Shown: positions 1 to 9,666, counted from the stretch's first letter. The stretch: 64,000 nt of DNA from an uncultured Geobacteraceae bacterium (GCA_903939115.1 CAJAFV010000056.1:62001-126000), one strand, 5' to 3'. Numbers and translations: made by a program. The notes: generated by a model not told the origin, from the sequence alone.

Positions 1-378
1 AAAGTTCCGCAGACTCCTGATTTCATGCGGGGAGTCATTAACTTGCGCGGCAGCGTCGTGCCGGTGATCGATCTGCGGCTCAAATTCGGTATGACCGAAA
101 CCGAGCGCACCGTCAATACCTGCATTATTGTGGTGGAAGTGACTATGGATGGTGAAACAAATGTCCTTGGTTTCCTTGCTGATTCAGTGCAGGAAGTAAT
201 AGAGATGGAGCAGGGTCATATCGAGGCCGTACCGCATATCGGTACTAAAATGAATACCGATTTCCTCAAGGGCATGGGTAAGCATGACGGAGGTTTTGTC
301 ATGATTCTGGATATTGACAAAGTGTTTTCATCGGATGAACTTGCTGCGGTGCAGGAAAATAATTGCGCCATTGATTGA
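1..378 (+). CDS. cheW: CheW chemotaxis coupling protein (5' end outside window)
   Basis: CheW-like SH3-type coupling protein that links chemoreceptors to CheA in the cytoplasm. The reading frame is open from base 1 and ends at TGA 376-378, so the N-terminus is missing. The visible 125 residues carry the CheW core '[18 protein letters not shown]', followed by '[11 protein letters not shown]', which matches the usual second subdomain. It is followed after 47 bp by a chemoreceptor gene, and cheY, cheA, cheR, cheB and cheD lie downstream on the same strand, so it is very likely the proximal part of the same chemotaxis operon. Only the missing start is uncertain; the family assignment is strong. 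Confidence 0.93.
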   Translation, partial: KVPQTPDFMRGVINLRGSVVPVIDLRLKFGMTETERTVNTCIIVVEVTMDGETNVLGFLADSVQEVIEMEQGHIEAVPHIGTKMNTDFLKGMGKHDGGFVMILDIDKVFSSDELAAVQENNCAID

Positions 379-425
379 AAATTTGCATATTTAATTCAAG
401 ACAATTCATAAATCGAGAGGATTGT

Positions 426-2108
426 ATGTTCGCAAATATGAAAATCGGCGTTAGGCTTGGCCTTGGATACGGTCTTCTCGTGGTGTTGATGGCGGTGCTC
501 ATTTGGGAGGGCGTCCATGGTATGAGCGGCATTAACGCTTCACTTGAGCGAATTGTAAAGGTTAATACGGTACGAATCCTGCTTGCCAATGACAGTGAAA
601 ACCAGATCGCTACAGTTACCTTGAACTTAAGAAACCTTATTATTGAGACTGACACCAATAAACATCCGCCGATGAATAAAATTATCGTGGATGCTCGTGC
701 CAAGTATGATGAAGATATGAAAAAACTGATGGAAATGACCGCGAGGGATGACTCCAAATCCCATGAGTTGTTTGCCAGGATAAAAGATGCCCAGGAGAAT
801 GCACGGCTGCTCAATAATAAAGTCGTTGAGCTTGTTGCCGCGAATAATAAAGCTGAAGCGATAGCCCTTCTGAACAGAGAGGCGGGGCCAGCTGTTGATA
901 AATGGCGGGAACTGGTTGCGAATCTGGTCGACCATAACGTGGAGCGCAGCAAAATGCGCTACGCAGAGTGTACTGAAGAATATGTAACCTCCAGAAATAT
1001 CATGTTTGGGGTGGGTGGGGCAGCAATCCTGATAGCCCTTATTACCTCACTCTTTCTGACCCGTAGCATCACGATTCCTCTAAAAGAGGCGGTTGGTGTT
1101 GCTAACAGGCTTGCTGCCGGCGATTTGACCGTAGAGGTCGAAGTAACGGGTGAGGATGAAACCGGTCAGCTTCTGACGGCGATGAAAGAAATGGTTGGAA
1201 AGTTGAGACAGGTTGTCGGTGAAGTATTTTCAGCTTCTGATAATGTAGCCTTCGGCAGTCAGGAACTTTCCGCTACCGCTCAGCAAATGTCGCAGGGAGC
1301 CACCGAGCAGGCAGCCTCCGCAGAAGAAATCTCTTCCAGCATGGAGGAGATGGCTTCTAACATCCGTCAGAACACCGACTACGCCATACAGACGGAAAAG
1401 ATTTCCATCAAGAGTTCGATAGCTGCCAAAGATGGTGGTAAAGCGGTTGTTGAAACCGTTGCCGCTATGAAGGAGATCGCCACCAGGATCAGCATCATCG
1501 AAGAGATCGCCCGCCAGACGAACCTGCTGGCTCTCAACGCCGCTATTGAAGCCGCCCGCGCCGGCGTGCACGGCAAAGGTTTTGCCGTAGTCGCTTCCGA
1601 AGTACGCAAGCTTGCTGAAAGGAGTCAGGCGGCAGCAGGTGAAATCTCCACTCTGTCCACCCACAGCGTTGCCATTGCCGAACGGGCCGGCGACATGCTG
1701 ACTAAAATGGTACCGGACATCGAGAAAACATCGGAACTGGTCCAGGAAATTACCGCTTCCAGCAGGGAGCAGGATTCCGGTGCCGAACAGGTCAACAAGG
1801 CTATTCAGCAGCTTGATCAGGTCATTCAGCAGAATGCGAGCGCCTCTGAAGAGATGGCCTCCACCTCGGAAGAGCTCTCCAGCCAGGCAAAACAGTTGCA
1901 AAGTGCAATCAGCTTCTTTGACATCGGAAATTCGGGATTGCGGACAGCAGCATCTGCAGGGCGCAAGTCGGCTCACAAGGTTCAGATTGCCCACAGCAAA
2001 AGCTCCTCTGTGGCATTTGCACCGGCGAAACGCACCGGTGGCGGCATAAATCTGCAGCTTGGCCAGGCAGGACCCGATCATTTGGATGACGAGTTTGAGA
2101 AATTCTGA
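426..2108 (+). CDS. Methyl-accepting chemotaxis protein (transmembrane)
   Basis: Transmembrane chemoreceptor of 560 residues. The start at 426 was chosen because GAGAGG (414-420) sits just upstream and the protein then begins with a short basic stretch and a membrane helix (about residues 8-28); an in-frame ATG at 375 would add 17 unlikely residues. A periplasmic helical domain follows, then a second membrane helix (about 190-212), a HAMP domain ('[13 protein letters not shown]') and the long cytoplasmic coiled coil. The hairpin tip reads '[17 protein letters not shown]', the classic CheA/CheW-binding motif. The C-terminus (DDEFEKF) lacks an obvious NWETF-type CheR tether. Its ligand cannot be inferred. 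Confidence 0.95.
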   Translation: MFANMKIGVRLGLGYGLLVVLMAVLIWEGVHGMSGINASLERIVKVNTVRILLANDSENQIATVTLNLRNLIIETDTNKHPPMNKIIVDARAKYDEDMKKLMEMTARDDSKSHELFARIKDAQENARLLNNKVVELVAANNKAEAIALLNREAGPAVDKWRELVANLVDHNVERSKMRYAECTEEYVTSRNIMFGVGGAAILIALITSLFLTRSITIPLKEAVGVANRLAAGDLTVEVEVTGEDETGQLLTAMKEMVGKLRQVVGEVFSASDNVAFGSQELSATAQQMSQGATEQAASAEEISSSMEEMASNIRQNTDYAIQTEKISIKSSIAAKDGGKAVVETVAAMKEIATRISIIEEIARQTNLLALNAAIEAARAGVHGKGFAVVASEVRKLAERSQAAAGEISTLSTHSVAIAERAGDMLTKMVPDIEKTSELVQEITASSREQDSGAEQVNKAIQQLDQVIQQNASASEEMASTSEELSSQAKQLQSAISFFDIGNSGLRTAASAGRKSAHKVQIAHSKSSSVAFAPAKRTGGGINLQLGQAGPDHLDDEFEKF

Positions 2109-2141
2109 CGGTAGCACAACCTGGCTGCAATAGGACTATTT

Positions 2142-3953
2142 ATGGCTTCGCAAAATCAGAACAATTCTCCGCTGGCCGGTTGGAATTCTATTATTGTTCC
2201 GGCAATCGGCACGCTGCGGCAGATTGCCGGAACGACGGAAGACGAGTTTTTGCAGATCGGGGCTCAGCTGCAGTCGTTTTATCAGCGCTCGGCGGATATT
2301 TCCGGAATGGCCAATCAGCTGGTTTCGGTTGTGTCCGGTGAAAACGTGGTGTCGCTGACTTCGCGCCTGCAGAATATCATGTCAGCTATTGACGATTATT
2401 TGGCCAATGCCCGCTCTCGCAGCAATGATAGCCGTCGTACACTTGAGCGGGTGCTGGTGCTGCTGGATAAACTTTCCGATCAGTTGGAAGGTTTCCAGAA
2501 GATGAACAAATCGCTTCGCATGTTCAATATTTCAACCAAAATCGAGAGCGCCCGTCTGGGAGAGCTTGGCAGCGGTTTCGTTGACCTGGCCTTGGATGTT
2601 GAAAAACTTTCTTATCAGGTACATGAAAAATCCGCTGCAATCCTTGCTCATCGCCAGCGGTTGGTGACGATGATTGCCGGCAATCTGACCAATGTTCATT
2701 CAACCGAGACAGAACATGACGCTAAAGTGACGTCAATTCTCCGGGATACCGCAGATAACCTGCGGGCACTTGTCGCGGTGAATGAACGTTGTACCCGGTT
2801 CGGCTATACTGTCTCAATGATATCTGGTGAGGTAACGGGCAGCATCAGTGAAGTCGTCTCTTCGATGCAGATGCATGACATGACCCGTCAGCAACTGGAA
2901 CACATTATCGAAGCGCTGAAACGACTTTCCGGCGACCTTGCAGATTCATCAGCTCCTGAAAAAGAGAACGACAGCATGCGTAGAGTAATCGTGGAAGCGG
3001 GTGATGTCTGCGAACTGCAGGAAGCTTCGCTTCGATATGCTACAAGCGAACTTTACTCGGCTGTTTGCACGATCATTGACAACCTCCGTGAGGTCGCCCG
3101 AAAGCAGGCCATGATTGCACAGGAGAGTATTTCTATCAGCGGTTCCAGCGATACAACCGGCACTTCGTTTCTGGATGTTATGAGTCGCGGCATGCTTACT
3201 GTGACATCCGAATTGACCTCATGTGCGTGGGCCGATCAGAATTTGACCGATACTATGAAGCGGGTTGCTCAGACAATCGATGAGATCGCAGCGTTTGTTA
3301 CCGACATAGAAGCAATCGGTTCCGAAATTGAACTGATTGCGCTCAACTCGCAGATCAAGGCGGCACTTACCGGCAGTGAGGGGGCTGCCCTCGGTGTTCT
3401 GGCTGAAGCGATCAAACGTCTCTCGGATGAGGCTGTTCACCAAATTGATGATGTTGCAGAAACACTGTCAGGAATTCATACAGTGACGGAGCATCTGCTG
3501 GCTGACGCTGAAAATGAAGACAATCAGCTTGGTGCACGCGTTGCCACAATTCAGGAAGAGCTGGAGGGGATTCTGCGCAGCATGGGAGTCATGAACACAG
3601 AGATGCGTGCCGTCCTCTCCGGTTTGAACGACCGGGTACTCAGTTTGACAGAGGATGTGGAGCGGGTTACTGCAAACGTTGATGTGCATGAACGAATAAA
3701 AACGATGTCGGGGTCTGTTCTTTCCGGCCTTGATCAGATAGTTTTCCAGGCACGTCAGATTGAGCCGGCCAACAACGAGTTTAAGGAGCACCTCAGGCAT
3801 TTGGAAGAACGTTACACCATGGAAAGTGAACGTCATATTCACGGGGCGCTCGCTCGCAGGCGCAGCGGCCAGAAAGCTGATTCAGTTCAAACAACAACGA
3901 GGACCAGTACCCAGGATGATGCTAAATTCGGCGACAACTTTGATTTGTTTTAA
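2142..3953 (+). CDS. Soluble MCP-like signalling protein with two hairpin-like segments
   Basis: A 603-residue, probably cytoplasmic, largely alpha-helical protein with no membrane segment or signal peptide. Two separate segments resemble the chemoreceptor hairpin tip: around residues 121-165 ('FNISTKIESARLGELGSGF') and around 390-436 ('LIALNSQIKAALTGSEG'). Both keep the pattern of a hydrophobic residue followed by N/S, I and A and a glycine turn, but differ clearly from the canonical tip in the preceding gene. The ATG at 2142 follows the receptor by 33 bp. I infer a receptor-like scaffold or input protein for the adjacent CheA/CheW; it is not a standard MCP. Function is unproven, and the family name is only by similarity of the helical pattern. 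Confidence 0.7.
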   Translation: MASQNQNNSPLAGWNSIIVPAIGTLRQIAGTTEDEFLQIGAQLQSFYQRSADISGMANQLVSVVSGENVVSLTSRLQNIMSAIDDYLANARSRSNDSRRTLERVLVLLDKLSDQLEGFQKMNKSLRMFNISTKIESARLGELGSGFVDLALDVEKLSYQVHEKSAAILAHRQRLVTMIAGNLTNVHSTETEHDAKVTSILRDTADNLRALVAVNERCTRFGYTVSMISGEVTGSISEVVSSMQMHDMTRQQLEHIIEALKRLSGDLADSSAPEKENDSMRRVIVEAGDVCELQEASLRYATSELYSAVCTIIDNLREVARKQAMIAQESISISGSSDTTGTSFLDVMSRGMLTVTSELTSCAWADQNLTDTMKRVAQTIDEIAAFVTDIEAIGSEIELIALNSQIKAALTGSEGAALGVLAEAIKRLSDEAVHQIDDVAETLSGIHTVTEHLLADAENEDNQLGARVATIQEELEGILRSMGVMNTEMRAVLSGLNDRVLSLTEDVERVTANVDVHERIKTMSGSVLSGLDQIVFQARQIEPANNEFKEHLRHLEERYTMESERHIHGALARRRSGQKADSVQTTTRTSTQDDAKFGDNFDLF

Positions 3954-3965
3954 CAGGAGACCCGT

Positions 3966-4313
3966 ATGCCTTTAAGCAGTTCTGTTCGGGAAAACGGCGC
4001 AATTATTATTACCAGCGGCGCCCGCCTGACGATTGAAAATGCTGCAGAGTTTTCACGGATTGCCCGTGAAGCCCTGGAAGCTTCTGATAACGTTGCGATA
4101 GAATTTGATCCGGAGGTTGAGATCGACATCACCGGTGTTCAGATTCTCTGCTCAGCCTGTAGAAGCGCTGCTGCAAGCGGCGCCATTTTTACATACCACG
4201 GAGCTCAACCGCAGGCGCTGGCGGACATCATCACCAGCAGCGGCGCCGGGCGTTACTCCGTATGCAAGCACAACAACGATTCCACCTGTATCTGGTTTGG
4301 AGGTGCCAACTAA
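3966..4313 (+). CDS. STAS-domain protein
   Basis: Small 115-residue single-domain protein resembling STAS domains (SpoIIAA or MlaB-like fold). A strong ribosome binding site AGGAGA lies at 3955-3960. The segment 'EIDITGVQILCSACRSA' matches the conserved loop and helix where anti-anti-sigma factors carry their phosphorylated Ser/Thr; here a Thr follows the acidic-hydrophobic pair. Its stop codon overlaps the cheY start (TAATG at 4311-4315), so the two are probably translationally coupled. STAS proteins are found in several non-enteric chemotaxis clusters, where they may act as phospho-switches or partners of kinases; which partner it has here is unknown. Confidence 0.8.
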   Translation: MPLSSSVRENGAIIITSGARLTIENAAEFSRIAREALEASDNVAIEFDPEVEIDITGVQILCSACRSAAASGAIFTYHGAQPQALADIITSSGAGRYSVCKHNNDSTCIWFGGAN

Positions 4314-4678
4314 TGGCAAAATTAATCATGTCGGCAGACGATTCTGCCAGTGTTCGGCAGATGGTGGCATTTACCCTTAGACAGAACGGCTATGACGTTG
4401 TTGAAGCTGTTGACGGCGCAGACGCCCTCAATAAACTTAACTCCATGAAAGTCGACATGCTGCTGACCGACCTCAACATGCCCAACTTGGACGGCATCGG
4501 CCTTATCAAAGGTGTCCGCGCCGGCACCCTCAATAGATTTATCCCGATTGTCATGCTGACTACCGAATCAAACGACGCCAAAAAGGCCGAAGGCAAAGCT
4601 GCCGGGGCCACCGGCTGGATTGTCAAACCCTTCAAGCCGGAACAGTTGATCGCTGTTATTAAAAAGGTATTGGGATGA
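4313..4678 (+). CDS. cheY: CheY-like single-domain response regulator
   Basis: Stand-alone receiver domain of 121 residues. The start at ATG 4313 overlaps the stop of the STAS gene; an upstream in-frame alternative at 4262 would add a non-conserved tail. Visible receiver features are 'MSADDSASVRQMV' (acidic pocket), 'DMLLTDLNMPNLDGIGLI' (phospho-acceptor Asp in 'LLTDLNMP'), 'MLTTES' (Thr switch) and 'GWIVKPF' (Lys switch). There is no output domain. The gene lies 4 bp before cheA, so it is the likely direct phosphorylation target of this CheA. Confidence 0.94.
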   Translation: MAKLIMSADDSASVRQMVAFTLRQNGYDVVEAVDGADALNKLNSMKVDMLLTDLNMPNLDGIGLIKGVRAGTLNRFIPIVMLTTESNDAKKAEGKAAGATGWIVKPFKPEQLIAVIKKVLG

Positions 4679-4682
4679 GATT

Positions 4683-6791
4683 ATGATGGAAGAAGCCATT
4701 GCAACGTATCGAGAGGAAGCCGGTGAACTTCTTGCAGAGCTGGAAACCTCTCTGCTGGAACTCGAAGAAACCCCCGATGACAACGAACTTATCAACCGGG
4801 TATTCAGAGCCATGCACACCATCAAAGGCTCTGGAGCGATGTTCGGCTTCGACGAAATCGCCTCCTTTACTCATGAAGTCGAAACCGTCTTCGATATGGT
4901 TCGTAACGGTAAGATGGCAGTCACCAAACGCCTGCTGGACCTGGCGCTTAAATCCCGGGACCACATAATCTACCTGCTCAGCTGTCCGCTTGGAGAAGAA
5001 GTTGACCGCAGAGATGGTAACGAGATTATTGCCGGTCTGCGCCATCTGGTGCCGCAGGCAGAAATGCCGGAACAAGGTCCCAGCGAAGTACCGGTAAATT
5101 GCCTGCTGACGGCCTTAGTAGACGAACCGGCCGACGAATACACCTGGCGTATCCGCTTTCGTCCCGCCGCCAATATCCTTATGTGCGGAACCAATCCGCT
5201 TATCCTGTTCAATGAGCTTCGTGGCCTGGGAAACGTACACATTGTTGCCCAGCTCGATGAAATTCCTCCGCTCGACAGCCTGGTCGGCGAGAACTGTTAT
5301 ATCTACTGGGACATTATACTGACGACGACTCGTGGTGAGGACGCCATTAAGGACGTCTTCATCTTTGTTGAAGATGACTGCTATGTCAAAATAGAACTGA
5401 TAGACAAAAGTGGCTTGATAGACAAAGAGCAGGGCTACAAAAAACTGGGCGACATTCTGGTTGAGCGAGGTGACCTTTCTCCGGTAGAGATGCAGAAAAT
5501 AATTATGCTGCAGAAGCGTTTTGGAGAACTGCTGGTTGAACAGGGTATCGTCTCCTCCGAAAAAGTCCATTCGGCTCTTGTTGAACAGGAACATGTCAAA
5601 AGCGTCCGCAAAGATCGGAGTGAAACTCCGTCGGTTGAAGTTGCCGCCAGTGTTCGCGTCCCGGTCGAACGCCTCTATCAACTCACCAACCTCGTCGGCG
5701 AAATAGTTACCGTTCAATCACACCTCTCTCAGGTCTCTTTGGCCGGAGGCGATGCGACATTTATCGCCATATCAGAAGAGGTCGAGCGTCTCACCAATGA
5801 ACTCAGGGATACTGCACTCAACATCTGCATGCTTCCGATCGGCAGTACCTTCAGTAAATTCAGGCGCTTCGTTCGTGATCTCTCCAGCGAACTCGGTAAA
5901 GAGGTCGAAATGGAAACCTTCGGTGCTGACACCGAACTGGACAAGACCGTTATCGAAAAGCTTAACGATCCGCTGTTGCACATCATACGGAACAGCATCG
6001 ATCACGGCATCGAAATGCCTGAAGTTCGAATGGCGGCCGGTAAATCTTCACGAGGCACGGTCTTCTTGAGAGCGGAACACTCCGGCGACTCGGTACTGGT
6101 GTCCATTCGTGATGACGGAGCCGGTCTCAATCGGGATCTCATTCTCGCGAAAGCTGTTGAGAGGGGTCTTCTATCGGCCACGGCGGATGTCTCGGACAAG
6201 GAAATCTATGCACAGATTTTTACCCCCGGTTTTTCGACTGCCGAAAAGATAACCAGTATCTCCGGTCGCGGGGTAGGGATGGATGTCGTCAAACGGAGTA
6301 TCGATAGTTTGCGGGGAACAATCAGTGTGAACAGTGTGCGGTGTGTCGGCACGACCATCACCCTTAAAATTCCGTTGACTCTGGCTATCATCGACAGCCT
6401 GCTGGTCAAAATCGGCAATGACCATTTTGTTCTGCCGCTGGCGGAGGTTGAGGAGTGCATTGAACTGACCAGGGAGGATATAAAAAAATCGCACGGCCGC
6501 AATCTGGCAAATGTGCGCGGCGCAATCATCCCCTATATCCCGTTGCGACAGCTCTTTAACATCACTGGCCAATGCCCTGACGTTGAACAGATTGTTATTG
6601 CCAATATCCACGGCACCAAGGTCGGCTTTGTGGTGGATCAAGTAGTGGGAGAGCATCAGGCCGTCATAAAGTCGCTTGGTAAAATGTACCGTGACGTAAA
6701 GGGTGTTTCCGGTGCGACCATGCTGGGTGATGGAACTGTCGCATTGATTCTTGATATGAGTTTTCTGCTGCTAGCGGTGGAGGGGTCTTAG
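4683..6791 (+). CDS. cheA: CheA chemotaxis histidine kinase with tandem MshEN-like motifs
   Basis: Chemotaxis kinase of 702 residues that autophosphorylates on an HPt histidine and passes phosphate to CheY and CheB. Residues 1-105 form the HPt domain with His45 in 'MHTIKGSGAMFGF'. Residues about 150-240 form a region that may replace P2. Residues 254-302 hold two tandem 24-residue motifs ('KLGDILVERGDLS' and 'RFGELLVEQGIVS', each ending in Gln). Then come the P3 dimerization helices, the HATPase domain with N-box 'NDPLLHIIRNSIDHG' and G-box 'SGRGVGMDVV', and a C-terminal CheW-like domain from about residue 565. The stop overlaps the cheR GTG start by one base. Kinase function is well supported; the role of the insert is unknown. 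Confidence 0.95.
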   Translation: MMEEAIATYREEAGELLAELETSLLELEETPDDNELINRVFRAMHTIKGSGAMFGFDEIASFTHEVETVFDMVRNGKMAVTKRLLDLALKSRDHIIYLLSCPLGEEVDRRDGNEIIAGLRHLVPQAEMPEQGPSEVPVNCLLTALVDEPADEYTWRIRFRPAANILMCGTNPLILFNELRGLGNVHIVAQLDEIPPLDSLVGENCYIYWDIILTTTRGEDAIKDVFIFVEDDCYVKIELIDKSGLIDKEQGYKKLGDILVERGDLSPVEMQKIIMLQKRFGELLVEQGIVSSEKVHSALVEQEHVKSVRKDRSETPSVEVAASVRVPVERLYQLTNLVGEIVTVQSHLSQVSLAGGDATFIAISEEVERLTNELRDTALNICMLPIGSTFSKFRRFVRDLSSELGKEVEMETFGADTELDKTVIEKLNDPLLHIIRNSIDHGIEMPEVRMAAGKSSRGTVFLRAEHSGDSVLVSIRDDGAGLNRDLILAKAVERGLLSATADVSDKEIYAQIFTPGFSTAEKITSISGRGVGMDVVKRSIDSLRGTISVNSVRCVGTTITLKIPLTLAIIDSLLVKIGNDHFVLPLAEVEECIELTREDIKKSHGRNLANVRGAIIPYIPLRQLFNITGQCPDVEQIVIANIHGTKVGFVVDQVVGEHQAVIKSLGKMYRDVKGVSGATMLGDGTVALILDMSFLLLAVEGS

Positions 6792-7657
6792 TGGTACACC
6801 AGAGTGACTATATGATTACTCGTCTGCCGGCTACACTGTCCGATAAGGAATTTGTTCGATTCAGTACATTTATTAGCGACCATGCGGGCATTAAAATGCC
6901 TTACACCAAGAAGACTATGCTTGAAGCACGTCTGCAGAAGCGGTTGAAGGCCAACAATATTCATTCATTTGAGGAATACGGCGATTTTGTTTTCAGTAGA
7001 GAGGGGTGTCCCAGCGAGCTCATCCATCTGATTGATGTTGTGACTACGAATAAAACAGATTTCTTCCGTGAATCCGGTCACTTTGATTTTTTGGTAAAAA
7101 CAGCATTACCGAATATTCTTGAGTCACGCGTGGATGTAGTACGAGATCCGATCCGGATCTGGAGCGCCGGCTGTTCGACCGGTGAAGAACCGTATACCAT
7201 AGCCATGGTGCTCTCCGAGTTCGCTATCGGGCGTCCCAACTTTCGGGCCGCAATAACTGCTTCAGATATCTCTACGCAGGTTTTGCAGACGGCAAAAACA
7301 GGCATCTATCCTGAAGAACGAACCGATCCCATTCCTCTGAACCTGAAGAAAAAGTATCTGATGCGCAGTCGCGAAAAATCAAAGTCTCTTGTACGGATTT
7401 CCTCTGCGGTACGTTCACTGGTTACTTTCAAACGTATTAATTTCATGGATGACGACTTTGGCATAGCTGAAAAAATGGATGTTATTTTCTGCCGCAATGT
7501 TGTGATTTACTTCGATAAACCGACCCAACAGACCCTGATGAGGAATTTTTACAAACAGCTGAGGCCGGGAGGCTACCTTTTTATCGGACATTCAGAAACG
7601 CTGAGCGGGCTGAATGTTGATTTTAAGGCGGTAGCTTCAACGGTGTACAGGAAGTAG
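6791..7657 (+). CDS. cheR: CheR protein-glutamate methyltransferase
   Basis: S-adenosylmethionine-dependent methyltransferase that methylates receptor glutamates during adaptation. The protein has 288 residues with an N-terminal helical CheR_N domain and a SAM-binding domain carrying 'WSAGCSTGEEPYT' and 'VIFCRNVVIYFDK'. The likely start is GTG 6791, which overlaps the cheA stop (TAGTG); an internal ATG seven codons later is the alternative. There are no tetratricopeptide or C-terminal accessory domains. It directly abuts cheB, consistent with paired methylation and demethylation. Confidence 0.95.
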   Translation: MVHQSDYMITRLPATLSDKEFVRFSTFISDHAGIKMPYTKKTMLEARLQKRLKANNIHSFEEYGDFVFSREGCPSELIHLIDVVTTNKTDFFRESGHFDFLVKTALPNILESRVDVVRDPIRIWSAGCSTGEEPYTIAMVLSEFAIGRPNFRAAITASDISTQVLQTAKTGIYPEERTDPIPLNLKKKYLMRSREKSKSLVRISSAVRSLVTFKRINFMDDDFGIAEKMDVIFCRNVVIYFDKPTQQTLMRNFYKQLRPGGYLFIGHSETLSGLNVDFKAVASTVYRK

Positions 7658-8752
7658 ATGAGACCCATTACCCCCTCACATAAACACAAAATTACGGTCT
7701 TGGTAATAGACGATTCAGCTCTGGTTCGTCAGACTCTGTGCGATATCCTGAACTCAGACCCGGAAATCGAGGTTATCGGCTCTGCCGGTGATCCGATTCT
7801 GGCTGCAGAGTTTATGAGAACAGTAGTCCCCGATGTGATTACGCTGGATGTTGAAATGCCACGCATGGATGGTTTGGCTTTTCTTCAAAAACTGATGAGT
7901 CAACATCCGATCCCGGTGGTTATGTGTTCCAGTCTCACCGAACGAGGCAATGAAACGTCGCTCAAGGCGCTTGAATACGGAGCTGTAGATATTATAACCA
8001 AGCCTAAAATGGGGACGAAACGGTTTATTGAGGAATCCCGGGTACGTATCTGCGATGCAGTGAAAGGTGCTGCAGTAGCCCGCCTGGGCAAAATGCGGGC
8101 GATGCGTACCATGCGGGAAGTCCAGCCGAAATACACCGCTGATGTCATCATGGAAAAACCGAATTCAAACGCGATGATTCAGACGACCGAAAAGGTTGTC
8201 GTGGTGGGGGCTTCAACTGGTGGTACTGTAGCACTCAGGGTTTTTCTTGAAATGCTGCCGGAGGATACCCCTGGTATTGTCATAGTGCAACATATGCCGG
8301 AAAACTTCACAACTGCCTTTGCCAAGAGCCTTGACTCAAACTGCCGTGTGACCGTAAAAGAAGCCCAGGATAATGACACTGTGATGCGCGGCAGAGTTCT
8401 GATCGCACCCGGCAACCATCACGTGCTGCTCAAAAGGAGCGGTTCCCGTTATTACGTCGAGATAAAAGACGGCCCTCTTGTTTCACGTCACCGGCCGTCA
8501 GTCGATGTGCTGTTCCGGTCGGCAGCCCGCTATGCCGGTAAAAACGCAGTTGGTGTAATCATGACCGGTATGGGGGATGACGGCGCTCGCGGCATGAAGG
8601 AGATGTTCGATGCCGGGGCAGTCACCATTGCTCAGGATGAAGCGACCTGTGTGGTTTACGGCATGCCGTGCGAGGCGGTAAAATCCGGCGGCGTCGACAG
8701 GATCATGCCGCTGCAGAATATAGCTCATGAAGTACTGAGGCTATGCAGCTGA
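7658..8752 (+). CDS. cheB: CheB receptor methylesterase/deamidase
   Basis: Two-domain adaptation enzyme of 364 residues that removes receptor methyl groups. The N-terminal receiver domain shows '[14 protein letters not shown]' and '[14 protein letters not shown]', where the Asp is phosphorylated by CheA. The C-terminal esterase domain keeps the catalytic triad regions: '[11 protein letters not shown]' (Ser), '[10 protein letters not shown]' (His) and '[12 protein letters not shown]' (Asp). The start codon follows the cheR stop with no gap. The protein is the usual family length, with no sign of damage. Confidence 0.95.
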   Translation: MRPITPSHKHKITVLVIDDSALVRQTLCDILNSDPEIEVIGSAGDPILAAEFMRTVVPDVITLDVEMPRMDGLAFLQKLMSQHPIPVVMCSSLTERGNETSLKALEYGAVDIITKPKMGTKRFIEESRVRICDAVKGAAVARLGKMRAMRTMREVQPKYTADVIMEKPNSNAMIQTTEKVVVVGASTGGTVALRVFLEMLPEDTPGIVIVQHMPENFTTAFAKSLDSNCRVTVKEAQDNDTVMRGRVLIAPGNHHVLLKRSGSRYYVEIKDGPLVSRHRPSVDVLFRSAARYAGKNAVGVIMTGMGDDGARGMKEMFDAGAVTIAQDEATCVVYGMPCEAVKSGGVDRIMPLQNIAHEVLRLCS

Positions 8753-8770
8753 ATTTACAAGGAGTCATGC

Positions 8771-9661
8771 ATGAACGCAACCGATGATGCTCTGATTGAA
8801 GAACTGTCAAAACGATTCGCCCAAAGCCGCAAGGCTTTTTCTGATTTGAGCGTGGTCAATCGTAAACTGTTAGAGATGAACGAACGGCTGGAGCGTTCTG
8901 AATCCCTTAAAAGCAGCTTCCTCTCTAATATTCGCAACGAAATTATCAATCCCCTCAACGCGATTATGGGCATGGCCGGACAGTTGGCTCAGATTGGTGC
9001 GGGTAATGAAGAAATCACGTCGCTCTCTTCACTGATTGGAGCGGAAGCCTATCACCTTGATTTTCAGTTGCGGAATATCTTCATGGCGGCGGAACTGGAA
9101 GCGGGGGAAGTCAGCCCTCACTGCATTAAAGTTCATATAGCCGGGGTGTTGCGCGATCTGGTGGATTCGTTCCTGCACAGTGCGACAAAAAAGAACGTGA
9201 CACTTACCCTGCATCAGTCAAAGGTCGATGACAGTAGTCTTGTGGTCGTTGATTTGGATAAAATTCAGATTATCATCTCCAATCTGCTGTCTAACGCCAT
9301 TGAATTCAGCTGTATCGGTGGTGCTGTTGATGTTTCGTACGCAATTTCAGGAGATGGTTCCTTGCAGGTATTTGTTCAGGATCAAGGTATCGGGATCGCT
9401 GTGAAAGATCAGCAACGCATATTCGACCGCTTCGTGCAACTGGATGCAGGGACCACTCGCTCGCATCTGGGGCATGGCCTTGGGCTCAGTATTTCCAAGG
9501 CGCTTGTTGATCTTCTGCAAGGCGATATCAGCCTGATCAGTACTCCCGGTGATGGTACGCTGTTTACGGTGACGATTCCACCCCACTCACTATTGGACGA
9601 TGATGATTCGTTTTCGGAAGCCGGTAACCTGTTTGTTTTCAGTGACTTGAGAGAGGCATAG
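8771..9661 (+). CDS. Histidine-kinase-like protein lacking the phospho-acceptor histidine
   Basis: Cytoplasmic protein of 296 residues with an N-terminal coiled coil (about 1-48), a HisKA-like helical domain and a complete-looking HATPase domain (about 150-275). The X-region motif reads 'FLSNIRNEIINPLNAIMG', where usual kinases have a His at the position occupied here by Asn56 (codon 8936-8938). ATP-site features remain: N-box 'IISNLLSNAIEFS', 'DQGIGIAVKDQ', and 'GLGLSISKALVDLL'. The gene follows cheB by 18 bp and precedes cheD, inside the chemotaxis operon. It may act as an ATP-dependent regulator or as a phosphatase of a receiver, or phosphorylate elsewhere. Loss of the His is seen directly; the role is inference. 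Confidence 0.85.
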   Translation: MNATDDALIEELSKRFAQSRKAFSDLSVVNRKLLEMNERLERSESLKSSFLSNIRNEIINPLNAIMGMAGQLAQIGAGNEEITSLSSLIGAEAYHLDFQLRNIFMAAELEAGEVSPHCIKVHIAGVLRDLVDSFLHSATKKNVTLTLHQSKVDDSSLVVVDLDKIQIIISNLLSNAIEFSCIGGAVDVSYAISGDGSLQVFVQDQGIGIAVKDQQRIFDRFVQLDAGTTRSHLGHGLGLSISKALVDLLQGDISLISTPGDGTLFTVTIPPHSLLDDDDSFSEAGNLFVFSDLREA

Positions 9662-9666
9662 TCAAC

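Noticed and set aside
1230-2117. Long minus-strand ORF opposite the receptor gene
   Set aside because: It is a shadow of the receptor's high-GC third positions; its translation has no recognisable domain and the + strand gene is clear.
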